Shown: in pieces, positions 1 to 8,189 of the stretch
How the letters are laid out: each line of letters opens with the position of its first letter
Numbering within the stretch: position 1 is the first letter of the stretch
The notes under the pieces: model-generated
What the model saw: only the letters and a program-made list of their open reading frames with translations
The model's database searches: none
Told to the model about the DNA's origin: nothing
IMG/VR virus record: IMGVR_UViG_3300007363_000036
Span: 1-41,783 of that record
Source of the DNA: a virus
DNA length: 41,783 bases
Direction: 5' to 3' (one strand)
Made by a program: the position numbers and the translations under genes

Positions 1-3000
1 TAAAGCCCGTCTAAGGGTTCCAAAGCCTTATTGCCCTCGGCAGAAAGTTTCACGGAATAACTCTTATCACCCTGCTTGAACGCCTTATTGTAGAGAAACT
101 TCTGCGGATCGCCTACCGAAAGGCTTTCATTGAATCGCGCAATACCTTCTAAGAATTTCCGGTTCTCTACCTGCTCAATAATCTTTTTGGCGGTGATATA
201 AAAATTTACATAGGGGTCTTTTACTTCGCCGTAAAGGTCGCGGATAGCTTCGTCAATATCCTTGCGCCGCTTTAGGTTGTTTAGATTAACCCTGCCCATT
301 GGTGTTCCCTGGCGGAAATTAGCCTTATCCAGGTCTTTTGCCAGGAGTTCATCAATACGCCCCTCAATTCTGTTGGGGATTTCACCCAAAAGCCTTTGCG
401 CTTCGGCTATGTCGTCGGCGGCCTTTGCGGTAGTATAGCCCTTAGTATTAATTGCGTAAACTAACTCATCTGGTGTCGCTCTTGCTATATCTTCAACGGT
501 TTCAAAGCCTGCGTTACTCAACTTTACCCTGCGCCCTACATAATTCAGGTTCGGCAATTCTCCCACCATTTCGGATGGTATCGTATGAGTAAACAAAGCC
601 CTCGCTGCCTGCGTTGCTTCATCGGTCGGCTTATACCCTTTTTCCAGAAACTTGCGGTAAGAGCGGGTAATATACTGCCCAAGATTATCTTCAATCGTCA
701 ATTGCAATTTCTCAGACGGTATGCCGCTTCGCATCAATTCGCGGGAAAGATTGTCTATTTCATCTCTCATTGCATCCAAATTGACCTTGACGTGATTGGG
801 CAAATTGACCGAACGGTCGCCTTTTAGATAGGCATCCATTTTTTGCAATCCCGCCTCGGTGCGAAGTTCCGGCGTTTCTTTGGCAACTTGCCGCAAGGTA
901 TTCAAGTGGCGGTCAATATCACGCATTCTCACCGCAATCCTGCCGCGCAGTTTTTCACCTTCCCGCACAACCTCTTTTGGCAAGTTCCCGCCGGATTTAA
1001 AGTATTTGCGTAAGAAATTGGCCGCTCTTTTCTTTAAATCGGGAGATATACCTAAACCCGCTTGTTTTGGTGCGGTTTGGCCAACAACATCAGTTCCAGC
1101 CTCCATTAAGCGGATTGCTTCGTTTTGGTCAACTACCCCAGAGAAATGGCTTGTCTTGAATGCTTCATCAATCTTTGCTTTTTCTGCCGGGGAAAGATAA
1201 TGTGCCGCTTCATCCAGGCCAACGGTAGAGCCATTGGGCAAGTCAACAAGCGGAACAGCCTTATCGGTTCCGGGGACATGCTGCAAGCCTTTAAACGTAA
1301 CTGGCGTTTTCCCGCCTTTCGTCAACTGCTCAAGCGGCGTTTCCTTCGGCGGCTCTAATAGCGAAGTCTGCTTTGCCCGTTGCGCCTCGACAAACATATC
1401 CCCTTCGTATTTGCCCTTTTCCAGCTTTTCGGCAAACTTCTCTTTCTTCTGCTGGCGGGTTAGCTTTTCAAGCGGTCTGCCTTCTTTAGCGGCTTCTTCG
1501 GTAAATTCTTTCGTTCCGCGCTGCAAGGGGATGGATTCGCCTTCTTTGAGGGGCTTGGAATAGAAGTCATCTATTTTCCTTTGAAGAACATTTTTTGCTG
1601 CTGGTGATAATTCTTCCCACTTCGATTCCGCAATTTTCTCACCAAGCCTTGACAATCCACCTTTGTTAGTCGTCCAACCTGCCTGTTTTACAATTTCTAC
1701 CTTTCTTCCCAATTTTATCTGATTATCCCAAGTATCAGGGTAATTCCTTCCGGTTGTTGTTTGCTTCGCCACCTGCTCGATGGGCGTAGGCTCGGCTTTC
1801 TTCACCAAATCGGGGTAATCTTTGAGCACTTCATCGGGAACGGGCTTGCCTTCGGATAGGGCTTGCTCTACTGCATTTTTATGTATTTTCTCAATTCCTT
1901 TAGGAAGGTAGGCTAATTCGTTCCCTATATCATAATCCATCTTGACTAAATCAGATTTTTTAACATTCTCTTGTATAACCTCCCCCCAATCCTTGCCACG
2001 TCGGAAAAAAGCAACATCGTCTGCTAATCCTTTATTCATTGTTACCCAGTCACCTGGCTTGATTTTCCTTGTTGCACCTTTTTTGATACCTCGATAAATG
2101 GTTACAATCTCATCTCCTTCTAAACGGGGAAAATTTAATGCAGTATAATAATTTGGAGCAAATTCGTCAGATGTATAAAACTCACCCTTAGTCATCTCCC
2201 AGGGTTCTTTTGCCGTCGGCTTCGCAAGCTGTTCAAGCGGCTCGGCTTTCGGTGCAGGTGCGGCTTCTCCCGCCTTCTTCAAACTCCCCGCGTCAAACGA
2301 CACGCCGGTTTCAAAGTCGCCCCAATCCTGTTCATAGTTTTTCCGGTCTTTCAGCTTGATTCCCCACGCTCGCCCGGTTTCATCGTCAACCATCTTGGCC
2401 GTTACGGTAAACTTTTCCCCGTTGATCGTAAATTCGTCTCCCACGCTCAGATCGTCATACATGAGCTTTTCGGCGTTGCTGGTCGGCTTCGGTGGCACAG
2501 GCCGTTCCTTGATAGGCGGCGCTTCCTTTGCCATTGGGCCGTAAATTTCATCGGCCTTTTTTGCCAACTCGCGTTCTGCCTGGGCAATAGTCGGCGCATC
2601 TTCCGAAATCAAGTTGATAAGGTGCTGTGAGTTATAACCGCCCGGCGCTGGCGGGATGGTTCCCGCTTCCTGCAATTGCAGGCTCACGTCGTCAAGGGTT
2701 TTATTGCCCCCGCCAATCTGCTTTATCAGCTTCTTGCTTTCCTCTGTGCCTGCGCCGTAAATGCTTTCAACCTCACTGTCTTTCAGGCGCAAGTTTGGAT
2801 CGCGCCCGATTGCGGTTCTAACCTTCTGCGCTCCGGTGGGTGCGCCTTTGGGCACAGAGAGCGATTTTGCATATTCAGCGATTTTTGGATATGCTTTTAA
2901 AATATCGTCTGACAGGGAATCTATAACTTCTTTAGGAACCTTTTTACCTCCCCTTATGGCATCTATTATTTCTTGTATATGTGAATTTACTATATTATAA

Positions 3001-4661
3001 GTTCTTCTGCTCTCTAATGGCTCTTTTCTAAATGCCGGGTGCTCCATATACTTATTGATTGCTTCTTGTTGCGTCATCTGCCAAAATTCTTTTTCTCCTC
3101 CCTTTATGACACTTGTTCTTGTAGCAATCTCGTTACCTCTTTCAACCGCTAAATACCCTCGCTTCTCAGCTTCTTCCAGCCATTGTAATTTGCTATATCC
3201 CTGATCGGGTGCAGCATCTAATATCTCTTTATAAACAGGATCGCCTTCTTTTAATATTTTGGCTTCGGGTATCTCAAATTCAAGCGTGTTCGTTCCATAT
3301 CCTTTAGACCAATCCTTATCTTTCGTTACCCAAAATATCCCGTCTTTGTCGGGCTTCAATTCACCTTTAATGTCACGCCTGGAACCATGATAAACTTTGA
3401 TATTCTTCCCGGTTTCGGCTGTCCCTTTCGCGGTTGCAATGGGCACTTGCGGCTTTTTCCCGCTTGCTTGCGTTAGTATATCAATCCCCTGGGAGAGATT
3501 GCCCTGCTCCGGTGAATCATTGGCAGCCTGTTTGAATTCCTGACGCAAGGTTGCCTCAGCTTCATCAACAACGGCTTTCGGTTGCTCCTGGGCAAACTGT
3601 TTTATATCTTTGCCAGTGGCTTCGCCTGATTTGATTTTGGCAATTATTTTTTGTGGTGCTTGAACCACTCCACCTGTTTCAGCCTTCGCACCGCCGCCGC
3701 CTTCGATTTCAGCTTCCGGCTTAATGGCTTCCCTTTGTGGCTTACTACCCGCCACCCGCCTTTGACGCGCTTTACCACCTGGAGCCTCCTTTGTTATATC
3801 CGGCAATTCTTCTACATTAACCCGGAACAAGTCTTTTTCCAATTCCTCCGGTGTAAAGATAGTGCGTTTCCCTTTTACATCCGGCAGTCTGGTCACATCT
3901 ATATTTTCACGCGCCGCCCGTTCAACAATCTCGTTCGGATCAACGCCCTCTTTTATATCATTGAGAATCTTCTTGAGTGCGCTTTCTTCTTTCGACTTGC
4001 CAAGCGATGCAACGAAATCGTCGATGTTCACGGTCTTTGCCGCTTCTGCCACTTCCGCAACGGTCTTTGCCGCATTCGCCGCTTTCCCCGCTTTGGCAAG
4101 CCTGATAACATCCATTGCCTTTTTGCCAAGCCCCCAACCGGCAAGGTTGAGCGGATCGACTATAACATCCGTTGCCAATGCCCCTAATGCCTGCTCCTGC
4201 TCCGGCAAGGCTGCCTGATATTGCCCGGTGGCGGTTCTAAAAGCCCTTCCGATTCCCTGCAATTCTTCCGGGGATAATGCTTCGGCGGGGAATTTGCCAC
4301 GTGCCACTTGTTCGGCATAAGTTTCTTCTTTGCCAGCCATTTCACCGCTTCGAGTTGGTAACGCTGCGGCCAAAAGATTGGCAGGTAATGCCAAAGTTTT
4401 TAAAATTGTTTCTACCGCCGCCCCTCTTCCACCTACAGTCGGCTTTATCCGTTCGACAACCGCCTCACCCAAACCCATTTTTGGGAATAACCTGTTCTCG
4501 AAGGCAGAAAAATCCCCAAGATCGTAGTTCTCCGAAAAGGTGTCGTAAAAGAACCTGCGATTCTTCTCGCTCTGCATCTTCTTGGCAAAGGTCTCATAAT
4601 CGCCAACGTCATGCGTCTGCGAAACGGTATCATACAGGTATTGTAGATTCTTCTCTGGCAT
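1..4661 (-). CDS. Giant polyvalent phage protein with two ADP-ribosyltransferase-like domains (C-terminus beyond window)
   Basis: Open without a stop from the ATG at 4661 to the window edge, so at least 1553 residues. The start overlaps the upstream stop as TAATG. Residues ~8-60 hold two ~37-residue repeats of the type YDxxSxxYDLGDF. Residues ~420-520 look like an ADP-ribosyltransferase fold (KVYHGS, FWVTKDKDWSKGYG, then RGNEIATRTS). Residues ~736-800 are a small beta domain (VGDEFTINGEKFTV). Residues ~830-925 are a second ART-like domain (VTIYRG, GDWVTMNKG, NELAYLPKG). Around 1380-1415 is a helix-hairpin-helix-like segment (LSNAGFETVEDIARATPDEL). Four PLEQL-type linkers separate the central blocks. 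Position directly after two small ejection-type proteins suggests a virion protein delivered with the DNA, as for T7 gp16 or known phage polyvalent proteins; that role is inference. Confidence 0.8.
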   Translation of the reverse strand, partial: MPEKNLQYLYDTVSQTHDVGDYETFAKKMQSEKNRRFFYDTFSENYDLGDFSAFENRLFPKMGLGEAVVERIKPTVGGRGAAVETILKTLALPANLLAAALPTRSGEMAGKEETYAEQVARGKFPAEALSPEELQGIGRAFRTATGQYQAALPEQEQALGALATDVIVDPLNLAGWGLGKKAMDVIRLAKAGKAANAAKTVAEVAEAAKTVNIDDFVASLGKSKEESALKKILNDIKEGVDPNEIVERAARENIDVTRLPDVKGKRTIFTPEELEKDLFRVNVEELPDITKEAPGGKARQRRVAGSKPQREAIKPEAEIEGGGGAKAETGGVVQAPQKIIAKIKSGEATGKDIKQFAQEQPKAVVDEAEATLRQEFKQAANDSPEQGNLSQGIDILTQASGKKPQVPIATAKGTAETGKNIKVYHGSRRDIKGELKPDKDGIFWVTKDKDWSKGYGTNTLEFEIPEAKILKEGDPVYKEILDAAPDQGYSKLQWLEEAEKRGYLAVERGNEIATRTSVIKGGEKEFWQMTQQEAINKYMEHPAFRKEPLESRRTYNIVNSHIQEIIDAIRGGKKVPKEVIDSLSDDILKAYPKIAEYAKSLSVPKGAPTGAQKVRTAIGRDPNLRLKDSEVESIYGAGTEESKKLIKQIGGGNKTLDDVSLQLQEAGTIPPAPGGYNSQHLINLISEDAPTIAQAERELAKKADEIYGPMAKEAPPIKERPVPPKPTSNAEKLMYDDLSVGDEFTINGEKFTVTAKMVDDETGRAWGIKLKDRKNYEQDWGDFETGVSFDAGSLKKAGEAAPAPKAEPLEQLAKPTAKEPWEMTKGEFYTSDEFAPNYYTALNFPRLEGDEIVTIYRGIKKGATRKIKPGDWVTMNKGLADDVAFFRRGKDWGEVIQENVKKSDLVKMDYDIGNELAYLPKGIEKIHKNAVEQALSEGKPVPDEVLKDYPDLVKKAEPTPIEQVAKQTTTGRNYPDTWDNQIKLGRKVEIVKQAGWTTNKGGLSRLGEKIAESKWEELSPAAKNVLQRKIDDFYSKPLKEGESIPLQRGTKEFTEEAAKEGRPLEKLTRQQKKEKFAEKLEKGKYEGDMFVEAQRAKQTSLLEPPKETPLEQLTKGGKTPVTFKGLQHVPGTDKAVPLVDLPNGSTVGLDEAAHYLSPAEKAKIDEAFKTSHFSGVVDQNEAIRLMEAGTDVVGQTAPKQAGLGISPDLKKRAANFLRKYFKSGGNLPKEVVREGEKLRGRIAVRMRDIDRHLNTLRQVAKETPELRTEAGLQKMDAYLKGDRSVNLPNHVKVNLDAMRDEIDNLSRELMRSGIPSEKLQLTIEDNLGQYITRSYRKFLEKGYKPTDEATQAARALFTHTIPSEMVGELPNLNYVGRRVKLSNAGFETVEDIARATPDELVYAINTKGYTTAKAADDIAEAQRLLGEIPNRIEGRIDELLAKDLDKANFRQGTPMGRVNLNNLKRRKDIDEAIRDLYGEVKDPYVNFYITAKKIIEQVENRKFLEGIARFNESLSVGDPQKFLYNKAFKQGDKSYSVKLSAEGNKALEPLDGL

Positions 4662-5425
4662 TATTCAGGCCATTCGAGTTTGGTTTTTTCTTTCGTCGGC
4701 GCTTGCTGGTTCGGCTGTATTAACTCTCTGCCGCCTTCCCCCATAAAATCAAAAGGCGATTGCTGCCCGGTTTGCTGCTGTTTGAACGGATCAAAAGGAA
4801 ATCGGTATCCTTCCCGAAAAGGCCCTGCTTCTTCGGGTATGTTTACTCCCTGCGCCTGCAAGAACGCTCTCCGTTGCCGTCTGAGATTTTCCGCCTGCTC
4901 AAGATAGGGCATAGGATCAATCCCGGTTTCGTAAGGTACTTTGATAAGTGTTTCATAGGTATTAAGATATGATTCTACCGGATAAAGCGACTTGGCTGCA
5001 TTAATAAAATTTATATCGCGGTTCGATTGAGATTCCTCGATGTCACGCTGCATCCGTTCGATCTTTAGCTTGTTCTGTGCATCTCTCAATTCTTGCAAAC
5101 GTTTCAAGTGCCCTATTTCGGCGGCCTGATCGTCTTTGGCTTTCATTTGATCAAGTTTTTGCTGCTCAATCGCTTTTTGCTCTTTCCAACGCAATCCTTC
5201 GTCGGCAAGTTTGGTTTGCAGGTTGGCAAAGTCGGCGCGGATTTTCTCATCTAAGCGGGCATCTTCGGCGGCCTGCATTTCGCGCACTTTATCCAATGCC
5301 TGCATTTCGCGTTGCTTCTGCATTTGATTTTGCAAAGTGAAATCAAGTACCCGCGCTACGGCAGAAGCCATATTCTCCGCGCCGCGCAAGCGGTCAGGTG
5401 TGCGTGTCACTTCTTGCTTTGCCAT
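4661..5425 (-). CDS. Coiled-coil phage protein, probable ejected internal virion protein
   Basis: 254 residues from the ATG at 5425, which overlaps the upstream stop as TAATG and has AGGTGG just upstream; an in-frame GTG at 5434 is less likely. Residues ~25-150 are very rich in Q, K, E, R and A with heptad-like spacing (long helix or coiled coil). The C-terminal third is Pro/Gln rich (FKQQQTGQQSPFDF, PNQQAPTKEKTK). No catalytic motif is visible. Its place between a glycine-rich hydrophobic protein and the giant polyvalent protein resembles the T7 gp14-gp15-gp16 order, so a DNA-ejection or internal core role is inferred from synteny only. Confidence 0.75.
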   Translation of the reverse strand: MAKQEVTRTPDRLRGAENMASAVARVLDFTLQNQMQKQREMQALDKVREMQAAEDARLDEKIRADFANLQTKLADEGLRWKEQKAIEQQKLDQMKAKDDQAAEIGHLKRLQELRDAQNKLKIERMQRDIEESQSNRDINFINAAKSLYPVESYLNTYETLIKVPYETGIDPMPYLEQAENLRRQRRAFLQAQGVNIPEEAGPFREGYRFPFDPFKQQQTGQQSPFDFMGEGGRELIQPNQQAPTKEKTKLEWPE

Positions 5426-5985
5426 TATCCCCACCTTTCACCAGGTTCACCATAAGGGGTATCATAAATACCCGTTCCTTGCTGTGCTTGCTTCTTTTTC
5501 TCAGGCCGGTTTAGAAAATAGTTCAATCCCGCCCCGAACAAATCTGCAAAACCGCTTCCATAGAAGCTTTTAAATTCTTCGCTGCCAAACATAGGGGCTA
5601 TTTGCGCCAATGCCATCATTGCCTGCTGCTTGGCCTGTTCATCAGCTAACCCCACGTCGATTGTCGCAGAACCTATGCCTTTTAGGCGTTCTGCGTTAAT
5701 GCGATTCAAGGCGGTCTGTTGAACACCGGTTCCGGCTCCGGCGCGAGTTAAACGGGATTGCGTGAGGGAACTTAATGCGCCTGCTTCGTTACCCAATCCA
5801 ATTTTTGCGCGTTGCAACATCTGGCTCACTGCCTGATCGGACAGCCCTTGCTGTGAACGCTCCAAAAGCATTTTATAAATCTTCCGCAATTCCGGCGGAA
5901 TTTCTGTCTTGCTTCCGCTTCCGAATAATGAACCAAGTGCCCCTATGCCCGTTGCTACCCCTGCAATGATTCCTGGTAGTGCCAT
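5425..5985 (-). CDS. Glycine-rich small virion protein, DNA-ejection-like
   Basis: 186 residues; ATG at 5985 follows GAGGTTGTGAC on the minus strand. The N-terminus (MALPGIIAGVATGIGALGSL) is a Gly/Ala hydrophobic segment that could cross a membrane. The middle is helical, rich in Q/A/L with many small residues (LSSLTQSRLTRAGAGTG), and a second Gly/Phe segment (GSGFADLFGAGLNYFL) precedes a charged tail. This layout is common in phage proteins ejected early into the cell envelope (T7 gp14, P22 gp7-like), but there is no diagnostic motif. TAATG coupling to the next gene suggests fixed stoichiometry. Confidence 0.7.
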   Translation of the reverse strand: MALPGIIAGVATGIGALGSLFGSGSKTEIPPELRKIYKMLLERSQQGLSDQAVSQMLQRAKIGLGNEAGALSSLTQSRLTRAGAGTGVQQTALNRINAERLKGIGSATIDVGLADEQAKQQAMMALAQIAPMFGSEEFKSFYGSGFADLFGAGLNYFLNRPEKKKQAQQGTGIYDTPYGEPGERWG

Positions 5986-6046
5986 GTCACAACCTCTTTA
6001 ATTATATGCTTGCCATTGACTTTGATTTTAAAATGATATTTATACA

Positions 6047-7345
6047 TTAGCGTAGCTCTCTCCAAGTTAAACTTCCTTCAACATCCACGTTTGTACTGCC
6101 GCCAATAGGACGCACGACAACGAATATCGAATCAGATACCCCGGCGATGGTTGAGCCTAAATACCGCGCATTGGTAATATTCCCCGCCACGCTTCCCGCC
6201 CCGCCCGTCGCCACGCCGCTTGATTCGACATATCCCCCGGTTATAGCGTACCCTCCCGTTACGGTATTCGCGGTTGCGCCTAAGCAGGTTTGCACTCCGC
6301 TATTTGTCTCGTTATTCCAGGTTAGCGTTCCCGCTACGGTAGGATTGAAATAAATTGCCCACTCGCAGCGATTGCTTGCCGTTTGCAGTTGCAAAGCCAC
6401 GTTGACAAGTTTTACAACCGTATCAAGATGATCGGATTTTAGCTTTATTCCAATCAGGGCATAGACTGTATTTTCGGTGTTTGCGTCTAAATGCGTTCCC
6501 GCCGTTGATTTATAACGTAATACTCCATTTTCCTGTTGTCCGCCTTCGCTCATAACGCTTGAGCAGATATGATACATGCTGTCTGCCATTGCGGTCGAGT
6601 CGTTTGAGATCGCATAACGCAAGGGCAAATTCGGCGTGCTCATGTAAACAGTGCCCAGGCTGTTGGCGTTGTTAAATTCATGCACGTAATAAATAAGCCC
6701 ATCAACCACAAAGCCACATCTTACCCGCCCCACGCCAAGCCATTCCAGATCAATCAGGAATATCTGCGTTTTGGTGAAATCCAGCGTCACCCCGGAAACG
6801 CCTGTGCCCTTCATGGTGTCAAGATTCCAACTTGTTTGATAAACCTCATTGTCAACTGCGCTTCCGGTTACATAGGTGCGCCGAACCACAAACACGCTAT
6901 CATTGCGACTTTCCAGGAATATCCCATTCTTGTCATCGAAATAGCCTACCTGTTTGGTTATCCCCGCCTTGCTTTTAATGTTGGAAAAGGTCAAAAGAAT
7001 TAATTGGGATTTCCCCGGTTGATAATTGAATCTCATAAACGTCTGCCGGGTGCGCGTTCCCAAAGTAGTATCCGCCACTTTCATCTTGGTAGCGGCGTAA
7101 TTGTCAACGTATTCGGAAATAGAACTATCCGTTTCCTGATCGTCCCAAAACAAGGCGGAAGAATCGGTCAACTGCTTGCTGTCGAACAGGGTAAACGGCT
7201 CGGATACCCGCCAGCGCCCGAATGCATCAATAGAATAGGAATCCTGCGCCCGCACTTCCCGGTCTTTCGTTTCCGGCACAATGATACTGCTTTGCGCGTA
7301 AGCAACCGCGCTCAGTAGCAGGAAGATGTATAGTCGTTTCATCAT
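6047..7345 (-). CDS. Virion surface or fibre-type protein with N-terminal signal peptide
   Basis: 432 residues from the ATG at 7345 (ATGATGA overlap with the upstream stop). The longer in-frame extension to 7483 runs through the upstream gene and is Cys-rich noise. The N-terminus MMKRLYIFLLLSAVAYAQ reads as a Sec signal peptide ending AYA-Q. Next comes a block I associate with a widespread environmental-phage structural family (FGRWRVSEPFTLFDSKQL, FNYQPGKSQLI, LEWLGVGRVRCGFVVDG, PNLPLRYAI). The C-terminal ~130 residues are Gly/Thr/Val-rich beta structure. Likely an exposed beta-sandwich involved in attachment or decoration; the exact role is not determinable from sequence. Confidence 0.72.
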   Translation of the reverse strand: MMKRLYIFLLLSAVAYAQSSIIVPETKDREVRAQDSYSIDAFGRWRVSEPFTLFDSKQLTDSSALFWDDQETDSSISEYVDNYAATKMKVADTTLGTRTRQTFMRFNYQPGKSQLILLTFSNIKSKAGITKQVGYFDDKNGIFLESRNDSVFVVRRTYVTGSAVDNEVYQTSWNLDTMKGTGVSGVTLDFTKTQIFLIDLEWLGVGRVRCGFVVDGLIYYVHEFNNANSLGTVYMSTPNLPLRYAISNDSTAMADSMYHICSSVMSEGGQQENGVLRYKSTAGTHLDANTENTVYALIGIKLKSDHLDTVVKLVNVALQLQTASNRCEWAIYFNPTVAGTLTWNNETNSGVQTCLGATANTVTGGYAITGGYVESSGVATGGAGSVAGNITNARYLGSTIAGVSDSIFVVVRPIGGSTNVDVEGSLTWRELR

Positions 7346-7677
7346 GTCTTTACAACACCAAACACCGTTATCGTTAGTGCATTCGCAACGCTTGAGCGAT
7401 ATGCAAAATTCCCCGCCGCGTTGTTCATGCAAATTGTTATACCCCTGTCCCAAACGCTGTTGGCGGGGATTGCCACATCCCATGCTATTGCGGTCGATTC
7501 ATCGTAAGTTGTTCCGTCGTTGTCAATAAATATTCTCACCGTTGCCGCTGCTCCGCTTGTATTTGCTACAACAATCTGCTTAATGATAACTTCTTCGCTT
7601 GCTCCCGGCGAATACACGCTTACCGCGTTTGTGCTGTTCTCTCTGGCCTGCCCCAATAGTTGATAAGTATTCGCCAT
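7342..7677 (-). CDS. Small beta-sandwich virion protein
   Basis: 111 residues, starting MANTYQLLGQ. The central pattern VVANTSGAAATVRIFIDNDG-TYDESTA and the closing ALTITVFG are typical of small phage structural proteins that form Ig-like or jelly-roll decorations near the tail or fibres. Its stop overlaps the ATG of the signal-peptide-bearing fibre-type gene, so the two are probably co-translated. No enzymatic residues are seen. Assignment to head decoration versus tail is uncertain. Confidence 0.68.
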   Translation of the reverse strand: MANTYQLLGQARENSTNAVSVYSPGASEEVIIKQIVVANTSGAAATVRIFIDNDGTTYDESTAIAWDVAIPANSVWDRGITICMNNAAGNFAYRSSVANALTITVFGVVKT

Positions 7678-7679
7678 GA

Positions 7680-8189
7680 TTAACCCATGAAAAACGCAAA
7701 CAATTCCGCGTTGAGTTGCACCGTATCGGCATACGCCTTGACCGATTGCTGCGTTGGCAAATGTGCAGCCGAATTGCTTGCCATGTTATCTTCATCCTTG
7801 ACCGGCACAACGAAATCAATGGTTCCGTCGCTATCCTCGTAAGTGACTGCAATAAACGTCTCGGTATTCCCGGTAAGCATTGCCCCGACTATATCCTGCA
7901 CATCTTCAATGACAGGGGAAGCTTTTTCTTCGTAGGTGAATTTCTTATTAACCCGGTCATATTGCAGATAGAAACCATTGTCATCGAATACCGGGGCGCT
8001 TAATTTGATGCCGTTGATATAAATCGAATCGCCTTCTACATAGATACTCCGGCAATGCACATCACGGTCGATATATACATCGCCTTCCCGGTTTGCTGAG
8101 ACAAAGTTATCCTCTATGTCTTGAAGCCGTTGATCTACCTTGCGATCTCCGGTGCGCTCCGGGAATTTATATTTCTTACGTGCTGACAT
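7680..8189 (-). CDS. Tail or fibre-associated structural protein
   Basis: 169 residues; ATG at 8189 overlaps the end of the upstream hub gene by 14 bases. The N-terminal ~30 residues are charged (SARKKYKFPERTGDRKVDQRL), followed by short beta segments (DVYIDRDVHCRSIYVEGDSI). Near the C-terminus is the phrase DNMASNSAAHLPTQQSVKAY, a recurrent motif in phage fibre and appendage proteins just before a helix. Probably a fibre or adaptor subunit; partner proteins are the neighbours at 7342-7677 and 8176-10995. Confidence 0.65.
   Translation of the reverse strand: MSARKKYKFPERTGDRKVDQRLQDIEDNFVSANREGDVYIDRDVHCRSIYVEGDSIYINGIKLSAPVFDDNGFYLQYDRVNKKFTYEEKASPVIEDVQDIVGAMLTGNTETFIAVTYEDSDGTIDFVVPVKDEDNMASNSAAHLPTQQSVKAYADTVQLNAELFAFFMG

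Noticed and set aside
585-4218. Several plus-strand ORFs of 60-180 codons
   Set aside because: All lie opposite the giant minus-strand ORF, lack ribosome sites and look like antisense shadows.
7346-7483. N-terminal extension of the fibre-type gene
   Set aside because: Runs antisense-free through the upstream gene in another frame, is Cys-rich, and hides an obvious signal peptide start at 7345.
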